The notes: generated by a model not told the origin, from the sequence alone. A stretch of DNA of 64,000 nt from an uncultured Pseudomonas sp. (GCF_913777995.1 NZ_CAJYVE010000054.1:1-64000); one strand, 5' to 3'; numbered from the stretch's first letter, positions 42,133 through 51,879 are shown. Program-made: numbers and translations.

Positions 42133-42171
42133 GCTTCACAAAAACCTGATTGGCCTAGGCCGGGAATTGCC

Positions 42172-44733
42172 ATGAACAGCACAAGCTCCCCAGACAACGA
42201 TGTACAAACCCTGATCGTCATCGGTAACGGCATGGTCGGGCACCACTGCGTCGAGCAACTGATCGCCGGCGGCGCCCTGGCGAAACATCGCATCCATGTG
42301 TTCGGTGAAGAGCGCCAGCGCGCCTACGACCGTGTGCACTTGTCCGAATACTTCAGCGGTCGTGATGCCGAGTCGCTGGCAATGAGCGACGCCGCACTGT
42401 ACCAGCAACCCGGCCTGACCCTGCACCTTGGCGTACCGGTACTGGAGATCGACCGTGCGCGCCGCGAAGTCATCACCGCTCAAGGTCGCTTCGCCTACGA
42501 CAAGCTGGTGCTGGCCACCGGCTCGTACCCTTTCGTACCCCCCATCGAAGGTGCCGAAGGCGACTCGCGCCTGGTGTATCGCACCCTCGACGACCTGGAC
42601 ACCATCCGCGCCGCAGCCACCAAGGCACGTCGTGGCGTGGTGGTCGGCGGTGGCCTGCTGGGCCTGGAGGCGGCCAATGCGCTCAAGTCCCTGGGTCTGG
42701 AAGCCCATGTGGTGGAGTTCGCCCCACGGCTGATGCCCGTGCAGCTCGACGACCTCGGCGGCGCGGCGCTGAAGTCGCGGATCGAGGCTCTGGGGGTCGG
42801 TGTGCACCTGTCGCGTGCCACCCAGTCGATCAGCGCCGGCAGCGAATACCGCTACCGCATGAACTTCACCGGTGACCAATACCTGGAAACCGACCTGATC
42901 GTGTTCTCCGCCGGTATCCGCCCCCAGGATGCCCTGGCCCGCCAGTGCCAGCTGGAGCTAGGCCCGCGCGGTGGCGTGGCCATCGACGAGCACTGCCGCA
43001 GCAGCGATGCCGACATCTACGCCATCGGCGAATGCGCCGCCTGGAACGGCAGCATCTTCGGCCTGGTCGCCCCCGGCTACCAGATGGCCCGCAGCGTGGC
43101 CGCGCAGCTGTGCGGGCAGGATGCCGAAGCGTTCTTCGGTGCCGACATGTCCACCAAGCTCAAGCTGTTGGGCGTGGACGTCGGCTCCATCGGTGATGCG
43201 CATGGCGCGCTGGCCGGCGCGGTGAGCTACCGCTACATCGACGAAGCCACCGCCAGCTACCGCCGCCTGGTGGTCTCGGCCGACCGCAAACAGGTGCTGG
43301 GCGCGGTGCTGGTCGGCGACAACAGCTACTACGACACCCTGCTGCAGTACGCCCAGAATGGCATCACCCTGCCCGAAGACCCGGCCAGCCTGATCCTGCC
43401 GCACAGTGAAGGCGCTCCGGCGTTGGGCGCCGACGCTCTGCCGGCCACCGCGACCATCTGTTCGTGCCACAACGTCAGCAAGGCTTCGATCTGCGCCGCC
43501 ATCGACGACGGCTGCAGCGACCTGGCCGGCATCAAGGCCTGTACCAAGGCGGCCACCGGTTGCGGCGGCTGCACGGCGCTGCTCAAGCAGGTCTTCGAGC
43601 ACGAGCTGATCGCCCGTGGCGTGAGCGTGGACAAGAGCCTGTGCGAGCACTTCCCCTACACCCGCCAGGAGCTGTACTCCATCGTCCGCGTGGAGGGCAT
43701 CGAGCGCTTCGAGGACCTGCTGCAGCGCCACGGACAGGGCGAGCATGGTTGCGACATCTGCAAGCCGGCGGTAGGTTCGATCCTCGCCTCGTGCTGGAAC
43801 CGGCCAATCACCGACCCGCTGCTGATCCCGCTGCAGGACACCAACGACACCTTCATGGCCAACATGCAGAAGAACGGCACCTACTCGGTGGTGCCGCGCA
43901 TCCCCGGCGGCGAGATCACCCCGGACGGGCTGTTGGCGATTGGCGCTGTGGCGAAGAAATACGACCTCTACACCAAGATCACCGGCGGCCAGCGCATCGA
44001 TCTGTTCGGCGCACAACTGCATGAACTGCCAGACATCTGGGGCGAACTGATCGCTGCCGGCTTCGAGACCGGGCATGCCTACGGCAAGTCGACCCGCACG
44101 GTGAAATCCTGTGTAGGCAGCACCTGGTGCCGCTACGGGGTTCAGGACAGCGTGGCCATGGCCCTGCGTATCGAGGACCGCTACAAGGGCCTGCGCTCGC
44201 CGCACAAGCTCAAGTTCGCAGTCAGCGGCTGCACGCGCGAATGCGCCGAGGCGCAGAGCAAGGACGTCGGGGTGATCGCCACCGAAAACGGCTGGAACCT
44301 CTACGTGGCCGGCAACGGCGGCATGCGCCCGCGCCACGCCGAGCTGTTCGCCACTGACCTGGATGACGCAACCCTGATCCGCTACATCGACCGCTTCCTG
44401 ATGCTGTACATCCGCACCGCCGACAAGTTGCAACGCACCTCGGTATGGCGCGAGTCGCTGGAAGGCGGCCTGGATTACCTCAAGGCCGTGGTCATCGACG
44501 ACAGCCTGGGGCTGGCTGCCGAGCTGGAGGCGCAGATGCAGCTGGTGGTCGACCGGTACGAATGCGAATGGGCCAACGCCCTCAAGGACCCGGAAAAGCT
44601 CAAGCGCTTCCGCACCTTCGTCAACGACCAGCGCAGCGACCCGGACGTGCACTTCGTGCGTGAACGCGAGCAGCGCCGCCCGGCGAAAGCCGATGAACTC
44701 AACCTGATTCCACTGTTCAAGGAGGTGGTCTGA
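42172..44733 (+). CDS. nirB: Assimilatory nitrite reductase, large subunit
   Basis: 853 aa, normal length. N-terminal FAD/NAD domain (VIGNGMVGHHCVEQL; second nucleotide site RGVVVGGGLLGLEAA). BFD-like [2Fe-2S] segments CSCHNVSK...CGGC (about residues 424-470) and a second CDICKPAVG. C-terminal sirohaem/[4Fe-4S] domain with KSCVGSTWC and SGCTRECAEAQ, the CX5C/CX3C ligands. It reduces nitrite to ammonium with NAD(P)H in the cytoplasm. Its last base is shared with the nirD ATG. No nitrate reductase gene is in the window. Expression is probably nitrogen- and nitrate/nitrite-controlled through the leader. Confidence 0.96.
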   Translation: MNSTSSPDNDVQTLIVIGNGMVGHHCVEQLIAGGALAKHRIHVFGEERQRAYDRVHLSEYFSGRDAESLAMSDAALYQQPGLTLHLGVPVLEIDRARREVITAQGRFAYDKLVLATGSYPFVPPIEGAEGDSRLVYRTLDDLDTIRAAATKARRGVVVGGGLLGLEAANALKSLGLEAHVVEFAPRLMPVQLDDLGGAALKSRIEALGVGVHLSRATQSISAGSEYRYRMNFTGDQYLETDLIVFSAGIRPQDALARQCQLELGPRGGVAIDEHCRSSDADIYAIGECAAWNGSIFGLVAPGYQMARSVAAQLCGQDAEAFFGADMSTKLKLLGVDVGSIGDAHGALAGAVSYRYIDEATASYRRLVVSADRKQVLGAVLVGDNSYYDTLLQYAQNGITLPEDPASLILPHSEGAPALGADALPATATICSCHNVSKASICAAIDDGCSDLAGIKACTKAATGCGGCTALLKQVFEHELIARGVSVDKSLCEHFPYTRQELYSIVRVEGIERFEDLLQRHGQGEHGCDICKPAVGSILASCWNRPITDPLLIPLQDTNDTFMANMQKNGTYSVVPRIPGGEITPDGLLAIGAVAKKYDLYTKITGGQRIDLFGAQLHELPDIWGELIAAGFETGHAYGKSTRTVKSCVGSTWCRYGVQDSVAMALRIEDRYKGLRSPHKLKFAVSGCTRECAEAQSKDVGVIATENGWNLYVAGNGGMRPRHAELFATDLDDATLIRYIDRFLMLYIRTADKLQRTSVWRESLEGGLDYLKAVVIDDSLGLAAELEAQMQLVVDRYECEWANALKDPEKLKRFRTFVNDQRSDPDVHFVREREQRRPAKADELNLIPLFKEVV

Positions 44734-45113
44734 TGAGCCAGACAAACGTCGCCTATGCCCAACCCGCAACCGCGCAAGCCCTGCACTGGCAGGCCCTGTG
44801 CTCACGCCAGGACCTGGTCGCCAATTCCGGCGTGGTCGCCTGGCTGCAGGGCCAGCAGATCGCACTGTTCTACCTGCCGGGCAACCCGTGCCCGCTTTAC
44901 GCGGTAGGCAACCGCGATCCGAAATCCGGGGCTAACGTGATCGGCCGGGGCCTGGTCGGCCAACTGGGCGGCGAGCTGGTGATCGCCTCGCCGTTGTACA
45001 AGCAGCACTTTCGCCTCGAAGACGGCACCTGCCTGGAGTACCCGGAGCAGAACCTGCCAAGCTGGCCGGTGCGGCTGAACGGTGACGCCGTGGAGATCGG
45101 CCTGCCGGCCTGA
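44733..45113 (+). CDS. nirD: Nitrite reductase small subunit
   Basis: 126 aa. A Rieske-fold protein of the NirD type without the Cys/His cluster ligands (GNRDPKSGANVIGRGLVG; SPLYKQHFRLEDGTCLE), as usual for this subunit. It overlaps the nirB stop by one base. It ends two bases from the convergent sensor-kinase stop, with no terminator between them. Confidence 0.95.
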   Translation: MSQTNVAYAQPATAQALHWQALCSRQDLVANSGVVAWLQGQQIALFYLPGNPCPLYAVGNRDPKSGANVIGRGLVGQLGGELVIASPLYKQHFRLEDGTCLEYPEQNLPSWPVRLNGDAVEIGLPA

Positions 45114-45115
45114 CC

Positions 45116-46462
45116 TCAAGCGGTCTGCAACACCGCGCGCAGCCCCGGTTGCGCGTCTTCGAGCAGCAACTGGTAGCCGTGGGTCCTGGTCACCGCCGCG
45201 ACGATGGCCAGGCCCAGCCCGGTGCCGCTGCCCCGGGCTTCATGATGCCCGCGGGCGAAACGCTGCAGAACGGTATGGCGCTGGTCTTCGGGAATCCCCG
45301 GGCCGTTGTCCTGTACTTCGATACGCGTGCCGTGCGGCCCGGCCACCAGTTTCAGCCACACGCAGCCACCCGCCGGGGTGAATTTCACCGCGTTGTCCAG
45401 CAGGTTCATCAACGCTTCGGCCAGCAACTCCCGGTCGGCCAGCAACGGCGGTACCGGTTCGATGGCCAGGCGCAGCTCGATACCCGCCTCTTCGGCCACC
45501 GGCTGGTAATCCTCGAATACCTGCTCCAGCAGCGGCCCGCAGGCCAACGTGGTCATGCCCGCACGGCGCGCCTGGCTGTCGATCTCGGCAATGCGCTGCA
45601 GGGCGCGAAAACGACTGAGCAGGGCATCGGCGGCGTCCAGGGATTTTTCCAGGCGCTCGCGCAGCTGTTCGCGGGGCGCGTGTTCCCAGTCCATCAGGGT
45701 GCGGTGCAGTTGCGCGCGCATTTTGTTCAGCGGCGTGCGCAGGTCATGGGCGGCGTTGTCTTCGAGGCTCTTGACCTCATCGAGCAGGCGCCCGACCTCG
45801 ACGACCATGCGGTTGACCAGCGATGACAGCATGTCCAGCTCGTCGCCACGGCGGGTGACCGGCAGGCGCTGGGTGAAATCGCCTTCGGCGATGCGCCGGC
45901 TGGCGGCCTGCACATGACGCATGCGGCGCAGCGGCGCGAAGCCCAGCAATATCGCGACCAGCAGGCCGACCACCAGAATCAGACAGGCGCTCCAGCCCAG
46001 GTAGCGCAGCAGGATGGCACGCAGCCCGGCGAGGGTCTTGGCTTCGTAGCCGATCACCAGCACCTGGCCATTGACCAGCTTGCGACCGATCAGCTTGGTA
46101 CCGGCAGCGAACCCGGCCTCCTGCCACTCATGCGGCTGGCCGTCGAGCGGAATGTCTTCAGGAAGGTGCTGCAAAGCACCATGCAGATAACGCCCATTGG
46201 CCTCGAACAGGCCATAGGAAATCACCCCGCGCAGGTCGCCCTCCTCCAGCCGGGTGATTTCCTCGGGCAACGCTTCGGCGGGCAGGTAGAGCAACTGGCG
46301 CATCTCGCCGAGCATGATCTTGTCGGTCTGCCGCGACAGGTAGCCCTCCACTTGCCAGTAGATGAGCACGTTGAGCAGCAAGGCGCCCAGCGACAGCACC
46401 ACCGCATAGGTGAGGGTCAGGCGAAAGGCGGTGGTGCGCAGCAGGCGGGCGCGCACGCTCAC
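45116..46462 (-). CDS. Sensor histidine kinase of an OmpR-type two-component system
   Basis: 448 aa from GTG 46462, which overlaps the response-regulator stop (GTGA). Helices near 12-35 and 160-185 flank a periplasmic domain of about 120 aa. HAMP follows, then HisKA with LEDNAAHDLRTPLNKMRAQL, and HATPase_c with NLLDNAVKFTPAGG, DNGPGIP and GTGLGLAIV. The signal is unknown. The divergent OprD porin is the likeliest target. Confidence 0.88.
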   Translation of the reverse strand: MSVRARLLRTTAFRLTLTYAVVLSLGALLLNVLIYWQVEGYLSRQTDKIMLGEMRQLLYLPAEALPEEITRLEEGDLRGVISYGLFEANGRYLHGALQHLPEDIPLDGQPHEWQEAGFAAGTKLIGRKLVNGQVLVIGYEAKTLAGLRAILLRYLGWSACLILVVGLLVAILLGFAPLRRMRHVQAASRRIAEGDFTQRLPVTRRGDELDMLSSLVNRMVVEVGRLLDEVKSLEDNAAHDLRTPLNKMRAQLHRTLMDWEHAPREQLRERLEKSLDAADALLSRFRALQRIAEIDSQARRAGMTTLACGPLLEQVFEDYQPVAEEAGIELRLAIEPVPPLLADRELLAEALMNLLDNAVKFTPAGGCVWLKLVAGPHGTRIEVQDNGPGIPEDQRHTVLQRFARGHHEARGSGTGLGLAIVAAVTRTHGYQLLLEDAQPGLRAVLQTA

Positions 46463-47148
46463 TGCTCCGTGCCGTCGACCAGCACGAAGCCGGAGCCACG
46501 CAAGGCATTGATCACCACCTTGCAACCCACCACATCGAGTTTGCGGCGCAGGCGTGTGAGGTGTACGTCGATCAGCTTGGTGCCGGGGTCGAAGTGATAG
46601 CCCCACACCGACTCGAAGATCAGCGCGCGGGTCACCACGGCTCCGGCGTTACGCATCAGGAACTCCAGCAACTTGAACTCGATGGGCGACAGCCCCACAC
46701 GCTGCTCACCGCACAGCAGTTCGCGGCTGAGCAGGTCCAGGCCCAGGTCGCCGACCTGCAGCAGGGTTTCGCGCTCCGGCACCTCGCCATGGCGGCGCAG
46801 CAGCACCTCGATGCGCGTGGCCATCTCTTCGGAGACGAACGGCTTGACCAGGTAATCGTCGCCGCCGGCACGCAGGCCACGGATGCGGTCGTCCACGTCG
46901 GTCAGCGCACTGATCATCAGCACCGGGGTGCGCACCCCCGCACCACGCAGCCGGGTGATCACTTCCAGACCATCCAGGCCCGGCAGCATGCGGTCGAGGG
47001 TGATGGCGTCGTAGGCGCCTTGCAGCGCCAGCTCCAGCCCCTGCTGGCCATCCCCGGCACACTCCACGGCAAAGCCCATCCGGCCCAGCTCGGCGGCGAT
47101 TTCATGAGCCGTGTCCTGGTCGTCTTCGATGCACAAGACCTTTCGCAT
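46459..47148 (-). CDS. OmpR-family response regulator
   Basis: 229 aa from ATG 47148, with an AGGGGGG stretch upstream. Receiver: acidic pair in LCIEDDQD, phospho-Asp in AITLDRMLPGLDG, Lys in VKPF. The winged helix has VGLSPIEFKLLEFLMRNAGAVVTRALI and KLIDVHLTRLRRKLD. First gene of the two-gene operon, divergent from oprD-like gene at 47505. Confidence 0.9.
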   Translation of the reverse strand: MRKVLCIEDDQDTAHEIAAELGRMGFAVECAGDGQQGLELALQGAYDAITLDRMLPGLDGLEVITRLRGAGVRTPVLMISALTDVDDRIRGLRAGGDDYLVKPFVSEEMATRIEVLLRRHGEVPERETLLQVGDLGLDLLSRELLCGEQRVGLSPIEFKLLEFLMRNAGAVVTRALIFESVWGYHFDPGTKLIDVHLTRLRRKLDVVGCKVVINALRGSGFVLVDGTEQ

Positions 47149-47504
47149 GAAAGCCCCCCTATCCATTTGTGAGCTCATGTTAGCAAGCTGGCGAAGCCAG
47201 GCGAACAGCGCATTCATGGGAAATGGCCAGCAGGCCGCAACGCGCCTTTCGACAGCTCCGGCGCAGGGCTTGAAAACCCTGAACGAACGCTGCGGCGCAG
47301 CGTCGAATTGCCGTCTGAAAGTTACAGCTTTTTAACCAAGCCTTACCGCGCAGGCGCCTAACTCATTGAAATACCGTGATATAAAACGGCGCGCCGCTCA
47401 CCCCGGTCGGGCACCACGCCCGCCTGCTGCCACCGCCCGAATTCGACCAAACGCCGGCCAGTTCCGCACCGGCTTCGGGCCCTGACACCAGAGGAATGCA
47501 AACC
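47149..47504. other. 356-bp divergent promoter region (two-component system / porin)
   Basis: No gene. AGTTACAGCTTTTTAACC and a nearby CCTTACC lie around 47320-47347 and could be response-regulator sites. TATAAA (47380-47385) is a -10-like element for the porin with a poor -35, which fits activation. GAGGA (47491-47495) is the ribosome binding site. Confidence 0.4.
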
Positions 47505-48830
47505 ATGACCCCAAGACACTGGAGCGCCGTCGCCCTGGCGGTTTCTGCCTCGCTCAATCAACTGGCCATGGCCGAGACCATCGAAAGCCAGGACGACGCC
47601 AAAGGCTTCGCCGCCGGCAGCAGCATGTCGATACTGGCCCGCAACCAGTACTTCAACCGTGACCGCCAGGACGGCGACCGCGACAACCGTGACTGGGCAC
47701 AAGGCTTCATCGGCAACTACAGCTCGGGCTTCACCCAAGGCACCGTCGGTGTCGGCATCGATGCCTTCGGCCACTTCGCCGTCAAGCTCGATGCCCAGGA
47801 AGGCGACAGCGGCACCGGCAACCTGCCTCTGAAGCGCGATGGCAAGGCCGCAGACAGCTTTGGCAGCGCCGGCGCGGCGCTCAAGTTGCGGGTGTCCAAG
47901 ACCCAGCTGCGCTACGGCAACCTGCAGCCCACCGCTCCGGTATTCGCCGTGGGCGGCACACGCCTGCTGCCGCAGAGCGCCACCGGCCTGGAACTCAAGA
48001 GCAGCGAGATCGATGGCCTGGACCTGGAAGCCGGGCGCTACACCAGCACCAACAGCAACGTGACCACCAATCAGGACCACGATATCTACGCGCTGTACGC
48101 CAATGTCACGGCGCGCAAGGCGACCTACGCCGGTGGAGTGTACCAGATCACCCCGAACTGGACCGCAAGCCTCTACGCGGCGCAGTTCGAAGACGTGTGG
48201 AACCAGTACTACGCCAACACCAACTACGTGCTGGCCCTGGGCGGCGACCAGTCGCTGACCTTCGACGCCAACCTGTACCGCACCCTCGACCAGGGCCAGG
48301 CCAAGGCCGGCGCCATCGACAACACCACCGCCTCGCTGGCCGCGACCTACGCCTTCCTCGGTGCGCATTCGATCACCCTGTCGGCGCAGAAAGTGCACGG
48401 CGACACGCCGTTCGACTACCTGGCGGTGGGCAACAACGGCAATGGCGAAGGTGGCGACTCGGTGCTGCTGGCCCACTCGGTGCAATGGTCGGACTTCAAC
48501 GGCCCCAACGAGCGCTCGTTCGGCATCACCTACAACCTGGACATGACGCCCTACGGCGTGCCCGGCCTGAGCTTCATGGCCCGCCACATGCGCGGTTACG
48601 ACGTCGACGGCACACGGGTGTCGGCCGACAGCGCCTATGCCGGACTGTATGGCGCAGACGGCAAGCACAACGAAACCGACCTGGAAGCCAAGTACGTGGT
48701 GCAGAGCGGCGCGGCCAAGGACCTGTCGCTGCGGGTACGCCAGGCCTTCCACCGTGCCAACGCCGACCAGGGCGAAGGCGACGTATCGGAACTGCGCCTG
48801 ATCGTCGACTACCCCATCACCTTGCTGTAA
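47505..48830 (+). CDS. OprD-family outer-membrane porin
   Basis: 441 aa from ATG 47505 (GAGGA nine bases upstream; an ATG at 47496 directly abuts the site). A signal peptide ends at AMA. The mature N-terminus QDDAKGFAAGSSMSILARNQYFNRD and NRDWAQGFIGNYSSGFTQGTVGVGIDAFG are hallmark OccD/OccK features. An 18-strand barrel is expected, ending in a hydrophobic strand (LRLIVDYPITLL). Members take up basic amino acids or carboxylates; substrate not assignable. A two-component system is divergently encoded, as for some OprD paralogues. Confidence 0.93.
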   Translation: MTPRHWSAVALAVSASLNQLAMAETIESQDDAKGFAAGSSMSILARNQYFNRDRQDGDRDNRDWAQGFIGNYSSGFTQGTVGVGIDAFGHFAVKLDAQEGDSGTGNLPLKRDGKAADSFGSAGAALKLRVSKTQLRYGNLQPTAPVFAVGGTRLLPQSATGLELKSSEIDGLDLEAGRYTSTNSNVTTNQDHDIYALYANVTARKATYAGGVYQITPNWTASLYAAQFEDVWNQYYANTNYVLALGGDQSLTFDANLYRTLDQGQAKAGAIDNTTASLAATYAFLGAHSITLSAQKVHGDTPFDYLAVGNNGNGEGGDSVLLAHSVQWSDFNGPNERSFGITYNLDMTPYGVPGLSFMARHMRGYDVDGTRVSADSAYAGLYGADGKHNETDLEAKYVVQSGAAKDLSLRVRQAFHRANADQGEGDVSELRLIVDYPITLL

Positions 48831-48842
48831 CGCTGGATGGGC

Positions 48843-49018
48843 GAGGCTTTAGCCGCAATACAGGTCAGTTAAACCGGGTAGGAGCGGCTTCAGCCGCGAA
48901 GCGACCGCATGTTCACAACAGATGCAGTGAGTTTCCTGGCGTTTTCGCGGCTAAAGCCGCTCCCACCAAGCCACATAACGACTAACTGCACTGTATTGGC
49001 TTTAGCCGCAATACAGGG
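48843..49018. repeat. Complete composite REP unit with flanks
   Basis: REP GGAGCGGCTTCAGCCGCGAA (48881-48900), core GCGACCGCATGTTCACAACA (48901-48920) then GATGCAGTGAGTTTCCTGGC, and an inverted REP CGCGGCTAAAGCCGCTCCCA (48946-48965). On both sides GGCTTTAGCCGCAATACAGG repeats (48844 and 48998). It fills most of the 304-bp gap between the porin and topB. Confidence 0.85.
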
Positions 49019-49134
49019 CTGCGAAGGCAAGGACCCCGGCCTTTTCACTGTATGCCCATACATATAAAACTTGATCTGCCCGAGGCCCTGGCGCATCCTG
49101 TCGGCCTCGACCGATTGAAGAAAGCTTGCCGGCC

Positions 49135-51144
49135 ATGCGCCTGTTTCTCTGCGAAAAACCTTCCCAGGCCAAGGACATCGCCGCCGTGCTGGGTGCCACC
49201 CGACGCGGCGACGGTTGCCTGAGCGGCGCCGGCGTCACCGTCACCTGGTGCATCGGCCACCTGCTGGAAACCGCCCCGCCCGACGCCTACGACGCCCGAT
49301 ACAAGCGCTGGGTGCTGCAGGACCTGCCCATCGTGCCCGGCACCTGGAAGATGCAGGTCAAGCCCAAGACCGCCAGCCAGTACAAGGCGGTCAAGCGCCT
49401 GCTTGGCGAGGCCCGCGAGCTGGTGATCGCCACCGACGCCGACCGCGAAGGCGAGATGATCGCCCGCGAACTGGTCGAGCATTGTCGCTATCGCGGGCCG
49501 ATCCAGCGTCTGTGGCTGTCAGCGCTGGACGACGCCTCGATCCGCAAGGCGCTGGCGGCGCTGCGTCCGGGCGCCGATACCTTCAGCCTTTATCATTCGG
49601 CGCTGGGCCGGTCGCGGGCCGACTGGCTGATCGGCATGAACATGAGCCGTCTGTTCACCCTGCTCGGGCGCCAGTCCGGCTACCAGGGCGTGTTGCCGGT
49701 GGGCCGGGTGCAGACCCCTACCCTGCGTCTGGTAGTAGACCGTGACCGCAGCATCGCCGACTTCGTACCAGTACCCTACTGGGCCATCGACGTCGGCCTG
49801 CGCCATGACGGCCAGGACTTCACCGCCCAGTGGCGCGCGCCTGGCGAATTCTGCGACGAACAGGACCGCTGCCTGAACCAGGCCCTGGCGCAGCAGGCCG
49901 CCCACGACATCACCCAGGCCGGCAGCGCCCGGGTGGCGCGGGTACGCACCGAGCGGGTTCGCGAAGCCGCGCCGCTGCCCTTCGACCTGGGTACCCTGCA
50001 GGAAATCTGCTCGAAGAAGCTCGGCCTCGGCGCCCAGGAAACCCTGGATATCGCCCAGGCGCTTTACGAAACCCACAAGCTGATCACCTACCCGCGCAGC
50101 GACTGCGGCTACCTGCCCGTCAGCCAGCATGGCGAGGCGGCCGGTATCATCGCCGCCCTGTGCGCCGCCGACCCGAGCCTGCAGCCGTTGCGTGAACACC
50201 TCGACGCGCAGCGTCGCTCGCGGGCCTGGAACGACGCCAAGGTCAGTGCCCACCACGGCATCATTCCCACCGCCGCGACACGGGCCTTCGAACGCCTGAG
50301 CGGCAAGCCGCGCGCGGTGTACAGCCTGATCCGCGCCCGTTACCTGGCGCAGTTCCTGCCCAACCACGAGTACGACCGGACCCAGGCGGATTTCGACTGC
50401 GCCGGGCAGGCCCTGCGCGCGGTCGGCAAGCGGGTCATCGAACCCGGCTGGAAACGCGCCCTGCCCGAGGCCCTGGCCCCGGCCAAGGGCAAGCAGGCTC
50501 CGCCGCCGCAGGCATTGCCGGCCCTGCGCCAGGGCGACAACTGCCCAGTCACCGGGGTGCAGCTCAAGGACCTGTGGACCCAGCCGCCCAAGCCCTACAC
50601 CGAGGGCGACCTGATCAAGGCCATGAAGAACGTCGCGCGCCTGCTCGAAGACCCGCTGCTCAAGCAGAAGCTCAAGGAGACCACCGGCATCGGCACCGAA
50701 GCGACCCGTGCGGGTATCATCCAGGGCCTGCTCGACCGGGGCTATCTGCGCAAGGACGGCAAGGCGCTCAGCGCCACCCCTCCGGCGTTCAGCCTCATCG
50801 ACAACGTGCCGCGGGCGATTGCCGACCCCGGCACCACGGCGATCTGGGAGCAGGCACTGGACATGGTGCAGAGCGGCGAGATGAGCCTGGAAGAGTTCGT
50901 CGCCAAACAGGCGGCGTGGATGAGCAAGCAGGTCGAACGCTGCCAGGGCCTGCGTCTGAACCTGCAGGGCATGCCCGCACCGGCGGGTGCGGCGCCGTGG
51001 AAGAAATCCCGCAAGCGCAAGGCGTCCGGCAACTCGCGCGGCGCCAAGGGCGGTACGTCGAACAAGACCACGGCAAAGGCTGCAGCGACCAGCGCCGCCG
51101 CCAAGCCACGCCGCAGCAGCCGCAAGCCATCGGGCAATGCATGA
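49135..51144 (+). CDS. topB: DNA topoisomerase III
   Basis: 669 aa from ATG 49135 (MRLFLCEKPSQAKDIA). The Toprim domain shows ATDADREGEMIARELVEH. The active-site Tyr319 is in THKLITYPRSDCGYL. The topoisomerase IA core ends near 600, and a Lys/Arg/Ser-rich tail (KKSRKRKASG...PRRSSRKPSG) adds a basic DNA-binding end. It decatenates DNA by cutting one strand, in recombination and replication termination. It is chromosomal in context, with no conjugation genes nearby. Confidence 0.95.
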   Translation: MRLFLCEKPSQAKDIAAVLGATRRGDGCLSGAGVTVTWCIGHLLETAPPDAYDARYKRWVLQDLPIVPGTWKMQVKPKTASQYKAVKRLLGEARELVIATDADREGEMIARELVEHCRYRGPIQRLWLSALDDASIRKALAALRPGADTFSLYHSALGRSRADWLIGMNMSRLFTLLGRQSGYQGVLPVGRVQTPTLRLVVDRDRSIADFVPVPYWAIDVGLRHDGQDFTAQWRAPGEFCDEQDRCLNQALAQQAAHDITQAGSARVARVRTERVREAAPLPFDLGTLQEICSKKLGLGAQETLDIAQALYETHKLITYPRSDCGYLPVSQHGEAAGIIAALCAADPSLQPLREHLDAQRRSRAWNDAKVSAHHGIIPTAATRAFERLSGKPRAVYSLIRARYLAQFLPNHEYDRTQADFDCAGQALRAVGKRVIEPGWKRALPEALAPAKGKQAPPPQALPALRQGDNCPVTGVQLKDLWTQPPKPYTEGDLIKAMKNVARLLEDPLLKQKLKETTGIGTEATRAGIIQGLLDRGYLRKDGKALSATPPAFSLIDNVPRAIADPGTTAIWEQALDMVQSGEMSLEEFVAKQAAWMSKQVERCQGLRLNLQGMPAPAGAAPWKKSRKRKASGNSRGAKGGTSNKTTAKAAATSAAAKPRRSSRKPSGNA

Positions 51145-51203
51145 ATTTCCCAGGCGCTGGCAAGCGTGCAAGACTGGGCGCTTTTTCCGCAGACTGATCC
51201 GCC

Positions 51204-51572
51204 ATGTCCTTATCCAAGCGCGAACAGGCGCACCTCGAACGCCTGCTCGGCCGCACCCTCACCGAAGCCTGCGAAACCGCCAAGGCGCAACTGCCAGGCT
51301 TCCAATGGTTGACCCATGAGGTCGATTACCAGCGTTTCCCTGCCAGCCTGCTGGTGACCTGGGTGTTCGACACCGAAGCCAGTCGCCAGGCGGCGCTGCT
51401 GGCCGGCCAGGACCAACGCTTGAACGAACTCACCGGCATGGCCCTGGCCGAAGCCGGTATCCACCTGGAACAGGTGGAACGCCATGTGTCTTGCGACAGC
51501 GAGCAAGCCTGCCAGCGCAGCCACGCCGGCGACTGGCAGGCACGCCTGGCGCGTCGACGCGGGCGCCACTGA
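51204..51572 (+). CDS. Small conserved-type protein of unknown function
   Basis: 122 aa. No signal or membrane segment. It opens MSLSKREQAHLERLLGRTLT and has a predicted alpha-beta mix with the C-terminal basic stretch RLARRRGRH. I do not recognise a domain. It follows topB by 59 bases in the same direction and may be co-transcribed with it. The regular codon pattern and GC match the neighbours, supporting a real gene. Confidence 0.75.
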   Translation: MSLSKREQAHLERLLGRTLTEACETAKAQLPGFQWLTHEVDYQRFPASLLVTWVFDTEASRQAALLAGQDQRLNELTGMALAEAGIHLEQVERHVSCDSEQACQRSHAGDWQARLARRRGRH

Positions 51573-51879
51573 AACTCTGCAAATCCCGGATAAAGCCGAT
51601 CTGTTCGCTTAAGCGGCATGTGCCCCGGTGGGAGCGGCTTTAGCCGCAATACTGTTCGCTTAAGCGGTATGTGGCCGGTGGGAGCGGCTTTAGCCGCGAA
51701 AGCGCCAGGAAATTCAGTGCATCTGTTGTGAACAGGCGGTCGCTTCGCGGCTGAAGCCGCCTACCCGGCCTAACTGACCAGTATTGGCTTTAGCCGCGAA
51801 AGTGCGAGTAAATTCAGTGCATATGTCGCGAACAGGCGGTCGCTTCGCGGCTGAGGCCGCTCCTACCCGGCCCTGAGTT
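51573..51879. repeat. REP array: tandem 51-bp repeats and two composite units
   Basis: CTGTTCGCTTAAGCGG starts at 51601 and 51652, giving a 51-bp direct repeat that ends in the REP GGAGCGGCTTTAGCCGC. Two composite units follow in the orientation opposite to the one at 48.9 kb: 51676-51767 and 51784-51870, each REP, AATTCAGTGCAT core and inverted REP. They are 108 bp apart. No gene is present. Confidence 0.88.

Larger units (their letters stand above)
41774..42171 (+). other. 398-bp regulatory region upstream of nirB
   Basis: No gene. Contents in order: an inverted repeat TGCACAC (41834-41840)/GTGTGCA (41869-41875) that may bind NtrC, a sigma-54-like promoter at 41925, and the two-hairpin antitermination leader ending in the terminator at 42132. 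About 40 nt then remain before the nirB ATG. Confidence 0.65.

Noticed and set aside
42135-42171. Possible leader peptide before nirB
   Set aside because: No start codon with a ribosome binding site and stop fits between the terminator and the nirB start, so attenuation by translation is unlikely.
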